From Boesenbergia rotunda (Eukaryota; Streptophyta; Magnoliopsida; Zingiberales; Zingiberaceae), in the NCBI GenBank assembly GCA_024364735.1, contig JAGFNQ010001138.1, forward strand, positions 159,671-223,670: a stretch of 64,000 bases of DNA. The letters are read 5' to 3'. The position numbers and the translations under genes are program-made. Each line of letters begins with the position of its first letter. The stretch's first letter is position 1. Below are positions 9,605-20,118 of this stretch, one piece after another. The notes beneath the pieces were generated by a model. It saw only the letters and a list, made by a program, of their open reading frames with translations. It did no database searches and had not been told where the DNA came from.

Positions 9605-9895
9605 TAGGAAAAAGAATAGTTGAAACTTGAACAACCTAGTATTAGGCGGAGGTGAGATGATAGTACATTAGGGAAACACTTCTAATAAGGTCAAGTATAT
9701 TCTACTTGGTTTGTTTAGTCTGGTGGAACTAGCCGAAGCTACCGATCCAAGACCTAAATTAGTTAGACCAAAATCTTTCAAGAAGTAACTTGAAGATGAA
9801 TTTTCAGTAAAAGGCTTTGTCAAGGAAAGGGTTGATGATTCAATAAGGCTATGGCCAAAGAAGACCTTGTGTCTCGCCAAGACCTGGAAGTCAAT
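9605..9895 (+). other. Gag-pol spacer homologous to the Sirevirus-like element
   Basis: It shares blocks such as GTGAGATGATAGTAC, GTTTAGTCTGGTGGAACTAG, CGAAGCTACCGATCC, GGAAAGGGTTGATGATTCAA and CTCGCCAAGACCTGGAAG with the minus strand of 36065-36330. In the other element this block lies between gag and integrase. It shows that the pol-less element descends from, or recombined with, the same family. Confidence 0.8.
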
Positions 9896-10249
9896 TACTG
9901 AAAATCAAATTGACTTTACTATTGTTAGATTTGAATCTAACACAAGTTTCAATTAAATCTTAGATTTAATAATAAATTAAGGAAAATGATTCAAGCTTCT
10001 CACAATGCACCCATAAGGCAACCATGCTTGCTGTATTGAGACATCTAAAATGGGTGAGATGTTAAGGACTAATAAATTGAAAAATATTTTTTAAAATTGT
10101 TAGAATATTTTTTAAAAATATTTTTCAAAATAGTGCTTCAACATAATAATGTTTTTATGGAATTCATGCTTGTCTGATTGATTATATACTATATGTGGTC
10201 AAAAATTATATCTTTTAAAAAAAATTATTTGACTCACACAATTAGACAC
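9896..10249. other. Spacer, no gene seen
   Basis: AT-rich sequence with broken homopolymer runs. No coding frame of note. Confidence 0.4.
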
Positions 10250-10910
10250 AAGCCTCTTAGGACAACACTAAAGTTCCTTAAGGCACTTAGATAGAGTCAA
10301 ATGGTGTCAGGTACAGGGGGAGTGTTTTCATTCCTTTGAAATTTTTTTTAAACGTTACTATCATTTGTGTTTCCGAAAAAGGCTTATATTTTCAAAATTA
10401 CCTACTTTGACTTTGATAAACCCTAAAGACACAGAGGAAGGTCCACTTCATGATCTATAAGGACTGCTAGGATGTGTCAAATTTAGGGGGAGTCTAAGTC
10501 AAAAGAAAATTCTTTGACAAGTATTTTTCAAATTTTTTTTGGTAATTATTTTTGAAATTATTAAATAATTCATTTGGTCTAAACCAAACCCTAAAGACTC
10601 AGAGGAAGAGTACTTGTGGTCAACAAGCTTCCTAGGACTGGTCAAGTTTAGGGGGAGGTTAAACTGAAAGAATTATTAAACATTTCAAAATAATATGTTC
10701 TCGTGCACTACATTTTCAAAAGCTTGTTGAAAACATAAATAGTTTGTCTTTCAAAATACTACTACTTGGTTTTGAAATTTGTGTGGCTTATAAAATTATT
10801 TTGAAATACCTTTCGAAATAATATTTTTTTCTTGAAATTGGAAAACTTCCAGGACACTTAGGAAAATTTCCTTGTAATTAACAAGGTTTCCTAGGATTGT
10901 GACAGACTGG
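10250..10910 (+). repeat. Four diverged repeats carrying internal polypurine tracts
   Basis: Related blocks near 10250-10327, 10424-10500, 10588-10665 and 10850-10910 share CCCTAAAGAC, CAGAGGAAG, CTAGGA and, in the first three, a tract such as TTTAGGGGGAG. The GGGGGAG tracts match the true polypurine tract at 11589. Multiple internal polypurine tracts between coding region and 3' LTR are a known Sirevirus trait. Confidence 0.65.
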
Positions 10911-11588
10911 AAAAGAAATAAGTCAAGTAAAATATTATGTTTTCAAACTAATATTTTTCAAAAGTACTTATACTTTTCGAAAATTCTAATATGTTTCTAA
11001 GTACTTATACTTTTCAAAAATTCTCATATTTTTCAAAAGTACTTGCAAAATATTCAAAATATTTTTCAAAATGTTTCCAAAAAGGCACCAATGTTCAAAT
11101 ATTCTTATAAGTGCAAATTGTTTTGGAACATTTTTTTCTATGTCAATAGTCTTCTAAGTGGAAAATTTTCTAGATTTTCTGAAAATATAAAATATTTTAT
11201 GCACAAAATATTTTTCAAAGTGAAATTTTTTTTGGGTGCAAGTTAAGTACTTAGTTTTATACTATGCTTTCAAAAAGTTATATTAAGTATTTTCAAAAAG
11301 AACCAAATGTTTCCATTGTTGGTATAAGTGTTTTGGTCATTTTTTTTTATGTATGACAGAGGGGGATAAATGCGCCCTTAAGTTAGAAATAAATTTTTTT
11401 TCTCTTACCAAAGGATCAAAAAAAATCAAAATATTTTTCAAAAAGGGGGGAGAGTGAAAGTTAGAAATTTTTTCCTATTTTTCCCCAGAGGATTAGAAAT
11501 GGATTTTCAAAACTTAGATCATTTTTTTCATTTGATCCCAAGAGTTTAGCCCTTTCAACCAATCTAACTTAAGATATTGTCAAACATC
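10911..11588. other. Pre-LTR spacer, AT-rich, with G-rich tracts
   Basis: Runs of TTTTCAAAA-type sequence without coding potential; further purine tracts lie at about 11356 (AGAGGGGGATAA) and 11446 (AAAGGGGGGAGAG). No gene seen. Confidence 0.5.
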
Positions 11589-11602
11589 AAAAAGGGGGAG
11601 AT
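11589..11602 (+). other. Polypurine tract
   Basis: The sequence AAAAAGGGGGAGAT lies directly before the 3' LTR start TGTTGGTG at 11603. It is the RNase H-resistant primer for plus-strand synthesis. Confidence 0.92.
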
Positions 11603-13038
11603 TGTTGGTGCAAGTTGCATCAGTGATGTCCTCCTCTAAGTGTTTTAATGTTTGACAATATACTTAGGTCATTGATACATAAACAAGGGAAGGGGAGTTA
11701 AAAAGAGGAGTAACCAAAGTGGAAGAAAAGTTCTAGTTAACCTAGGCACTAAGACCTGGTGAGTGAAGCTGGGCACTAAGATCTAGTGAGTGAAGCTGGG
11801 CACTAAGACCTGGTGAGTGGGACTGGGCACGAAGACCTAGCCGAGGGTTGGGCACCGAAGTCCTGGACTGAGGGTTTGGGCATGAAGTCTTGGTCTGAGG
11901 GACTGAGCGACTTAGCTGAGCCATGACTAAGGACAGAAGTAGAGACGGGTCAGGGTTCGGACGTCTCGAGATCCGAGAGTATCGGAGGCTAAGCAAAAGT
12001 CCACCCGAAGGACTGGGTGGCAACCGTCTCCTAATTGGAGTAGGTGAAAGGCGCGTTCTCGGGGGTGGGAACTTGCGTCGGTTCGACCTAGGGTTTCGTG
12101 GCAATCCGAAGTCAGGACCAAGTCCTTATAGCTAATATTGTGTGTATATTTGCTTTGTATTCGTGTATCTTGCAGGTGCTAAGAATGGATGACAAAGCAG
12201 GGAAATCACACAGAAGGCGGCTGGAAGCCTTGAGGCCAGGCGCCCCCATCAATAGGGTGCTGGCTCAATGAACAAAAGAAGCAGTTTCATGAAGAAGGCA
12301 GAATAGGCTTCCATTCAGGCGCCCGCGATGATACAGGCGCCCAAGTTGAAAGCTGTATTTGCTGTTTCGAGTTCGAAGCAGAGATAAGCTTTCATTCAGG
12401 CGCCCGGGAGGTCCAGGGCACCCTGGTCAAAGGTTTTATCAGCTGTGACGAGTTCGGCGTGGGGATAAGGTTTGACCGAGCCCTATGGGGCGCCCGCATC
12501 ATCACAGGCGCCCGTATGAAGCCTATAATAGGGGCCTCAACCCCTCAGCTTCAAACACAACTTTCTAGAATGATTCTAAGCTTTTTGACTAACGACAAAG
12601 TGCTAAAGATGAGGTTTTGCGACCGGGATGCTCCAGGAGGAAGTGCGCGGCACTTCGAAGGTCCAGATCGGCCGAGGCTTCGACCTTAATCATTTTGGTT
12701 TGAATTTATATTCTGCAAGTAATTTATCTATCTTTGTGATTGCAATTATTGTACTGTAAGAAGGGTTTTCTCTGCCTCCGAAAATTCTGGAAAGGAGACC
12801 AATAGTGGACTCACGCCGAGTCCATATGCCTTGGACGTACTGACCCTGGGGGGTCGGGAACCAAGTAAATAAATCCCGCGTGTCTGCTGTCCTGTCTTGT
12901 TTTTCTTCGTTCTGTTTATTTTCCGCTGCACTAACGCTCTGTTTAAGAACGAACCAACAAATTTTTCTACGAAGTTTCTGCAACAAGTTTTCGGTCAATA
13001 TTCACCCCCCCCCCTCTATCGACGGCACCGGTCCTACA
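11603..13038 (+). repeat. 3' LTR of the pol-less copia element (1,436 bp)
   Basis: It begins TGTTGGTGCAAG and ends GGTCCTACA. It contains 25-bp repeats of the AAGACCTGGTGAGTGAAGC type (11750-11900), a cluster of GGCGCC palindromes, a TATA box and a U5 end with TATTCACC, a C-run, and CTCTATCGAC. It is related to the solo LTR at 40283-45213. Confidence 0.92.
12239..12530 (+). promoter_or_regulatory. GGCGCC palindrome cluster and TATA box in U3
   Basis: Six GGCGCC sites lie at 12239, 12318, 12336, 12399, 12489 and 12507, usually within CAGGCGCCCG. Chance would give about 0.07 in this length at equal base use. The core promoter TATAATA (12524-12530) follows directly. The arrangement recurs in other Sirevirus-type LTRs of this window. 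Confidence 0.7.
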
Positions 13039-13579
13039 GGTTAAACCATCTCTAGGCCGGGCCCAAGAGGGTCGTTAGGAAGGCTTGGCACTTGAAGCCT
13101 TCTCGGTACTGGTGGAGCAGGGCAGCACTCTCGAACTTCATTAAGTGCTCCTCTGGGTCGGTGGTCCCCGCATATTCAAGGATCGTGAAGAAGCTGAGAT
13201 GTCGGGGAACTGGATCTTCCAAGATCCAAGAGGAGAAAGGACTTCGTACCCGGGGGGTTGGAGAAGGGTCGGTCGGGGCCTTTCCCTTATCTGGTCGTGA
13301 CCCATGCAGTTGGTTGGAGGCCGAGGCCGAGGCCGGCATCGAGTCGGTTTCGTCATCCCGACCCCAAAAGAAAACCGCGGGGAAGGGAGAAGAACCACCC
13401 TCAGGTCGGACAAGCCTTCCTCGACCTCCCGACTGTCCGTGCATTGCTGGCCCGTGGAATCTGGGCGCTTGGCTGCCGACCTGCGAAGTCCACTGCGGGG
13501 TTTTCTGGGCTCAGGTAGCCATAAGGAGCTCATACTCCTCAGGTGTGACAGTCATCATGACTCGGTTGGGATCTTCCAT
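13039..13579 (-). pseudogene. Tat-type gag, broken
   Basis: From ATG at 13579 the frame reads MEDPNRVMMTVTPEEYELL, then TGA at 13511-13513, a low-complexity linker, and the capsid motif YAGTTDPEEHLMKFE followed by AALLHQYREGFKCQAFLTTL, typical of plant Tat/Ogre-type Gag. A TAG at 13052-13054 interrupts the following GPA-RWF motif. The frame then meets the inserted copia LTR at 13038. Two nonsense codons within 180 codons mean it is dead. The downstream gag-pol is not in the window. Confidence 0.78.
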
Positions 13580-13610
13580 TGCTCACATTCCGATCAGGCG
13601 AACGTCCCTC

Positions 13611-13625
13611 CTTCTAGCGCCAAAT
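13611..13625 (-). other. Primer-binding site region of the Tat-like element
   Basis: The minus strand reads TTTGGCGCTAGAAGG, eight bases after the LTR end at 13633. This TTGGCGC-type sequence is common in plant Tat/Athila elements and differs from the iMet site used by the others here. Confidence 0.55.
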
Positions 13626-13632
13626 TTGATAT

Positions 13633-13763
13633 TGTTGCGAAGCGAGGTGGACTCCCAAGAGCACACGCGATCTCCTAAAGATCACGAACTACTAGGACCG
13701 ACTGCTATCTGCAAGGAAAAGACCGTTAGAACCCGCCGGGAAAAGTCCTCGGCAAGGCACTCC
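13633..13763 (-). repeat. Tat-like 5' LTR, 3' fragment
   Basis: It ends (minus strand) in CGCTTCGCAACA just before the primer site. It is separated from the rest of the LTR at 22166 by a copia insertion. The flanking pentamers are ACTCC (13759-13763) and ACTTC (22166-22170), a target duplication with one mismatch. Confidence 0.65.
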
Positions 13764-15684
13764 TGTGGGGAGGTATGGCTTGGCAGTTTCCAAGATAACC
13801 ACGGGGTCGTTCCTGAGAGACCTCTCTATGTCTACGGATTAAAAAATTTGATCTGAATAGAGACTCGTCTCCCAAACGACCATCTCGTCATCGTGTTAAT
13901 TAATCCAAGTCAAACTTAGCCAAAACCAAAGTTTAGGCCTTGTAACTTTCTAGATTAATTAACCGCGGAAAAGATGACGAATGGATTGCCGATTTTTGTG
14001 TTTGTATTCGGGGTCCATGACAAAAATTAATTATCAAATTAATTAACAAATAATTAATCTATGATAATTAATTATCTACATTCAATGACAATAAATATCA
14101 AAGACAAGTAACATAGCATAAGTAAAACGGAGCTCGGGAGAGTTATACCTCGCCGTTTACCTCACAGTCTTCTACCTTATGACCCTCCCCTCCTGGATGT
14201 CGTGTGGGCGATGATCTACCAAGACGCGGTGTCACCATGGCATCGAATTAATCACCTCCCAAGGTATTCTGGCAACAAGGCAGCACCGAGAGGATCCCAA
14301 TGAAGAAGAAGAGGTGGAAGAAGAAGCAAGAAACAGCTTGTTCTTCCTCCACCAATCAGAAGTTGCTGCCACTGGCAACTTGTCCAAACCCACCACCGCC
14401 GGAGCTAGAGGAGGGGAGTTCCTCACCGCCGACTTCTTCTGTTCCCTTCTCCTATGGGAGCTCATGATAGGAAGAATAAAAGGAAGAGAAGAGAACAATC
14501 CCTTTCCTCTATAGAGTCCTTCTTCCACCAAGCTACCGGCGCCTCCCAATCCTTGCTGCCGGCCACTTCTCCTTCACTTTCCAGCTTCCGCCGATCACCA
14601 AAAGAGAAGTACAACTTCTCCTCTCCCCTGTGAATGCAGCCAAGGAGCTGTGGAGGAGATGGGGAGGAGAAGAAGGTGAAAAACCACCCTTCTCCCCTTG
14701 CATCGGTGACCTAGGAAAGAGAGAGAGAGGGAGAGAAGATTTTAGGGTTTTGGTGTGGATTAATTCTCCAATTAATCAGGGATTAATTAGCCATGTATCA
14801 TGACTCATATGGGTATTTATAGGGCTAAGGTAGGGACCATGAGGAGGAGTTGGTCCATTAATGGTGATTCATTCCACTAAAGGATCCCATTGAACTTCCT
14901 CACCAACCCCCATATTTTCATATGTGCTCCACATATTATGAGTCGTCCATCTCCCCGTATTTAAGATATCGAATGCCCAATAATTAATTTAATTTACTGA
15001 TAATTAAATTAATTATCCTCTTAATCCTTGATTAGTACCACTCAACCTTTTATCATGTCGGACCATAGTCCACTTGCAAGATTTGACATGACGATCTTTT
15101 TGAGCTCACTAAGGGGGCATCATCATCCCGACTCACCAGGACATGGATTCCGTCAATAATCAACGACACACCATATAATTAATATTATTTCCTAATTTAC
15201 CGGGTCTATTGATTTAACAGAATAAATGTCACCTTTTGGTAAGTCAAAGAAATAATATATAATTATACGTGCTCGTTATTATTTCGGGATTAAGAGATCG
15301 TACTCCATAATATATATCCGAGGTCTAATCCAATTTACAAAGTCAATACAAAAATTGGATGACCTCTCTTTTAGTCCTACTCAATGTACACAAAGTACAC
15401 TAGTGCAATTCTATGGTTAAGACAAACCACACTAATTGCACTATAACCATCCCCGATAGTTTGTCCAATTCCATCCCGGTTGTGAGCCTCTTTCTTATAC
15501 TTCTGCAAGGAACTTGATAACATGATCTTCTGTGCAACACCATGCACCATGTTATCTACAATGCCAAGAATGAGATATTTTGTGCACATACTAATATAAA
15601 CATGCACCGTGTGATTTTGTGATTCTCTTTAAAATGTAAATGTATTCTAACAAAAAATAAGGCTTTGCTATTTTCAAAATGTCA
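13764..15684 (-). repeat. 3' LTR of the Tork/Angela-like element (1.9 kb)
   Basis: Homologous along its length to 20119-22165. Relative to that copy it lacks about 110 bp near 14253, where CACCTCCCAAGG replaces a longer CT-rich stretch. The outer end near 15684 is diverged, so that boundary is approximate. A small open frame on the minus strand (14232-14549) is shared in part by both LTRs but has no recognisable domain. Confidence 0.85.
14811..14825 (-). promoter_or_regulatory. Putative TATA box of the 3' LTR
   Basis: The minus strand reads CCCTATAAATACCC. The other LTR has the same element at 21264-21277. Confidence 0.6.
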
Positions 15685-18100
15685 TACATCTGACCTCTAG
15701 ATCCTTCACATGCCTAAAAGCTCTCTCTACTATGGCTTTAGTGAAATGATCCACCTAGGTCATCCTTTGATGCATTCTAGGCATCGACAGCTATTCCTCT
15801 TCAAGGTGGTACTTGCGCTCTATATGTTTACTCGCCTTATGGACTCATGATTCCTTCATATTTGTAACTTCACCCTTTTAATCACATCAAATGTGATAGT
15901 TCTGAGCAAACCAGGAATCACATCGAAGTCCATCTTGAGGTTCCTGAACCATGTAGCTATATTGACTGCCCCGCAGGCTGCCAAATATCCAGCCTCCATA
16001 GTAGGGTCCATCACGCAGCCGCTGCGTGACACTCTACTATACCATGGTTTTACCTCCTAAATGAAAACACAAACCCCAAGGAATACTTATATTTTCCCCT
16101 ATCTAGATTGGAATTTTGTATCCATATAACCCATAGGAGATTGGTCTGCCTAGTAAACCAGCATATAGTCCTTACTCCTCCTCAGTCACTAATACATGCT
16201 TTTACCGCAGTCCAATTTCTTGACCTGGGTTACTCCGATATCTGTTACCTATGCCCATGACACAACAGATATTTGGGCTCCTTTCTAGCATACATGAGAC
16301 TTCCTTTAGTCGATGCTAAAGGAACCGTCATTACCTACTCTATCACCTTTGATAATCCAAACATATCTCTTTAGATAGAGTAGCTCCAAAGTTGAAAAGT
16401 ACAAAACTTTTCTTTGGAGGTATCTATGCTAGAACGAGCTAGGACAATGTTTTATATGAAACTTGGGATAAGCACCTCATCCTTGTCTGGAGATCCCTTA
16501 GATCTTTGATCCCTAAGGATGTGTCTTACTTCTCCTAAGTCTTTCATAATTGTGTGGATAACCATACCCTTACGTCTGACAATATTCCATCATTGTTGTC
16601 AACCAAAAAAATATTATTTACATATAGTACAAGAATACCACTTCGTTTCTGTCACATTTTATACACACAATGTCATCCGTCCTATGAACAAATCCAAATA
16701 ACTGGATTTATCTCTTCAAAGCGGATGATCCTTGTCATAGGTCTAGGGATCTGGTTCATGTTCACTTAGGACCTAGTCCATAGACTCTCCAAGAACATGA
16801 GACTTTAGGTTGAGTAACAACCCTCCCACTGTGACAAGGTACCCTTTGTATATCTTCAGTGACACGAGGTGCAGTGCCTTGTGTTATTCCTCTTGTACTG
16901 TTGGTACTAAGATCGGAATGTATCTCAGAATAGTTCTACTCATGGACTTGTGGTGTATTACATAGTCCTTTTTCTAAGAATCAGACATTCGTTCCAACGA
17001 ATATCCCCTAATCCTTAGAACTATTAAACCATCCTTTTGTTCTCTTAGGATAGCCTACGAACATATGCACTAGATTCCAACATATCAGTTGTCTCCTTTC
17101 AGCACATGTGCTGAACTACTCATAATCTGAACATGCCTTAGACTAAGTCTTTGCTTAGTCCACATTTCTATGGTTTTAAGAGACTACTGACCTAGCTAGA
17201 ATCAAGCATATAAACCGTCGTATCCAGGACATACCCCTTTGAACAAATCTGGCTAATCTCAGAGTGGCTTACCATCTTCTTAACTATTAGCTTAAGAGAC
17301 GTTCTTCCTTCCATGAGTTGCACCATTCTATTGGGGCATACCAAGTGTAATGAATTGGGATCGAATCCTAAATCTCTGATAAGTAAGTCCTACAACTATC
17401 CCTAGAGGTACTTCCCATTATGATCTAATCATAATGTCACCATACTTTTACTTTGATGTTTCTTCTGCATCAGACTTGAACTCTTTGATCTCATCAAAGT
17501 ATTCAGTCTTGCAGTACATCAAGTAAATATACTTTGTCCTTTTAACTAATTTGCTTATCAAATAAACAAAGTATTCAAGGGTACCTCTGTTCTGGATATA
17601 CTAAGGACTTACACTTATCAGGATGAACCAATTCCTATATATCTTTGGCTCTACGCCCCTAGGCTTAGGACAAGCTTATTTGGTTTTGTTACTTCCCTAG
17701 TAAGATTCAAAAGATCTTAAGGAAGACAAATCTTCCATTACCAATGAACCCAAGGGCTTAATGGTTGACCACTTTTGAATCCCACTAGAGGTTAACAAAC
17801 CAAACCTTAGAGCCAAAATATATGTTTGGTTCTACTTGGAAGGAACCTTACTCTTTTAGTTAAGATGATAAGCTATTAATTGCATCATGGGAGCTTTTGG
17901 TTTTATGTGCTAATTGCCTATCTATGTCCTTTAGATAATCCTTCTATTCCATTTTTAAAAAATAAAAACAATAGAAATATCTTATTCTAGAAACTGAACA
18001 AAAAGTTCTTTCCAAAAAATTAAGTACATAAAAGCAATCTCAATAAAGCCAAAATTATATCATCCTATGCTAAAGACATAAATGAATAGATAAAACTCTC
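15685..18100 (-). pseudogene. Copia pol relic (RT and RNase H remnants)
   Basis: Broken minus-strand frames still show copia landmarks. Around 16560-16680 is a remnant of the FLVLYVDDILLIGND-type RT core, followed by the TQF and SYILGI region. Around 15950-16030 is DPTMEAGYLAACGAVN, the RNase H motif that normally reads TxEAEYxA. Closer to 15700 is a trace of the terminal FTK motif. Stops and shifts occur every few dozen codons, so no enzyme can be made. The motif set fits Tork/Angela-type copia. Confidence 0.7.
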
Positions 18101-18199
18101 ATTGCAAAAATTCATCTCCATAGCCCATCCATGTAGTCAGCAATATCCTCCTCAGCTAACCGTCGGGTTTCCTGGAACCCCTGCACAAAAATGCAGACA

Positions 18200-19051
18200 T
18201 GATTAGTGGCATCTGTATCTACACACCAGGTACCGGTAGATATCACTGCTAAACATGTTACAACGACAAAGAAGAAAATATACCTGGGGTACTACTCTGA
18301 CGATGGGGACAATCCGTCTTCCAATGTCCTGACTGCTTGCACACAAAGCACTTGTCTTTCGGCTTCTTCATGCATCCTTGAGGTCCCTGTAATCCTGCTA
18401 CTTTCTTTGCCCCAAAATGTTTCTTCTTCTTCTTTCCTTTCGGTTTTGAAGTAGAAATGTCTTGAGCAACGAAAGTCTATAAACTCTGAAGAGAAAACAC
18501 CTCTGCCGCCTCGAGTTCTGTCAAAAGTTCTGCCCACGAATATGAACGCTTGTCCATATTGTAGCTTAGGCGAAACTTCTCAAAACTCACTGGTAGAGAT
18601 TGGAGGATGAGATCGACCTAGGTTTCCCCATCGATTGTGCTCCAAGGATTTCCATCTCCTTCAGCCAAGCCATCATTTTGAGGACATGTTCCCTTACGGG
18701 CATACCCTCGACCAAGATGGTTGTAGTCAAGTTTTTCATTACCTTTTGCCTAGCTGCTCGATTACTTTGATCGAAGAGTTCATCGAGTTTGGATGTTTTG
18801 TCACTGGTAATGGAAGAAGCCTAATTTTGATGATCTTCAGTCGTCTCGTTGCTTCTAACTATTTCCTAAAATATTCAAACTCCTCTTCAGTATTAATCTC
18901 GCTAGGCTTTTCGGTACAGAACTCGGCAAGATCACACTTGGGTTCCTCCGCAGTAGAGACAAGTCCATATTTAATTCCCAATCCTTATCATTATTAGGGG
19001 CATTTATTTGGTTTTCTCTTTGAATTAGGTCAAGTGGGTCTAGATCCATTT
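18200..19051 (-). pseudogene. Copia gag relic with zinc knuckle
   Basis: The minus strand encodes CFVCKQSGHWKTDC (about 18307-18350), a CCHC nucleocapsid knuckle, preceded by a Lys-rich segment and upstream by SFEKFRLSYNMDKRSYSWAE with LLTELEAAE, a Gag helix typical of Tork/Angela elements. Several frames must be combined and stops intervene. The probable start is ATG near 19048 (MDLDPLDLIQRE). Confidence 0.7.
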
Positions 19052-19059
19052 TAAAGCAC

Positions 19060-20104
19060 CTGAGAATCACAACAATCACACACTTTAGATTTTGAAAATA
19101 AATTGACTCCTCAAAAATAATTTACTACAAAATCTACCAACACCTCAAAACACCGAGAATTTCGTATGTCACGTTAGTGTGGACGTATACGAATTCTACA
19201 TTTGTGAGAGGAGGTTTTACCCATTAATTTTACTATCTTATCAACCTAACTTTTTGACAAGTAAAATTAATAGTTGATCCTCTTCGGCCCTACAAATAAT
19301 AGCAGTGACTCCATTGGGGAGGATACTAATATTTGCATCTAAGTGTTTACCATAACACGACACTAAGAAAATTATTTCCAATTATGTGTCTTCCATTGGG
19401 GAAGTACACACGCTATTCAATAATTTTCTATAATCTTTTCTAACTAAGTGATCCGTAGAACAAGCCTATCCGTTATGGATGAAGGCACTCAGAGCCAACG
19501 CGCGAGCTTGTTCGCATCACTTATTAAATTGCAATGGAGGCCGTGAGACCCTTAGGGTCCCTCTCCCACTTAGTTATTTGCATTTGAGGTTTTTCACATG
19601 CACACACACAACAAGCACATAAACCAATATAATAGTGCAATGAAAAAATCCTAGATTTTTTCAACTATTATGGCCTTGGTCTCCAATGCGCCTCCAGTCG
19701 TGTCGTCACCTCATCCACTCCATACTATCCATGTGCAAGCCATCATGAAGGAATTCCCGAGCCGAGATGACTAACTTATTTATTTATATCCATTGATCTT
19801 ATACTCCACAAAGGAGTGTACATGTAGTCTAGATCAAAACTAAATAAAAGCTTGGCTAAACAAGTGTCATATTTAATTACAAAAATTAAATAACTTATTT
19901 AGCCTCGTCAACCCCGAAGATTCAATTAATATACATAATACACAATCAATCACATACGTAACCACAATTTGCCATAATAGTTGGAATCTAGTGCCTGCAA
20001 CACAAAGTTAGCCTACGCACATCCAAAAATTATCCAGCAAAATAATGTACATGATAATGTGCAGAAAAATAACCGAATCCAAAACACTCAAAATCGGAAA
20101 CACA
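19060..20104 (-). other. Leader between primer site and gag, no gene seen
   Basis: About 1 kb of AT-rich sequence lies upstream of the gag relic, as expected for an untranslated leader with the packaging signal. No coding region is recognised. Confidence 0.5.
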
Positions 20105-20116
20105 GCTCTGATACCA
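20105..20116 (-). other. Primer-binding site (tRNA-iMet type)
   Basis: The minus strand reads TGGTATCAGAGC, two bases inside the LTR end at 20119. Confidence 0.92.
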
Positions 20117-20118
20117 AT

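Larger units (their letters stand above)
7212..13038 (+). mobile_element. Non-autonomous copia (Sirevirus-like) element with gag relic, no pol
   Basis: The order is: rest of the 5' LTR (7212-7559), degenerate primer site, zinc-knuckle ORF, repeats, a spacer homologous to one in the Sirevirus-like element at 30189-39794, polypurine tract, and 3' LTR (11603-13038). The 4.0 kb interior contains no reverse transcriptase, RNase H or integrase, so it must depend on enzymes from a relative. The 5' LTR is cut by the gypsy element at 7211. The 3' LTR abuts Tat-type gag sequence at 13039, so this element is inserted in that gene. Its left flank is outside the window. Confidence 0.85.

Noticed and set aside
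13092..13856. 254-codon plus-strand ORF across the Tat gag and copia LTR edge
   Set aside because: It is antisense to a recognisable Gag and crosses an insertion junction.
14232..14549. Small ORF conserved in part in both copies of a copia LTR (also 20658-20882)
   Set aside because: Shared only because LTRs are duplicates; frames end differently and there is no recognisable motif.
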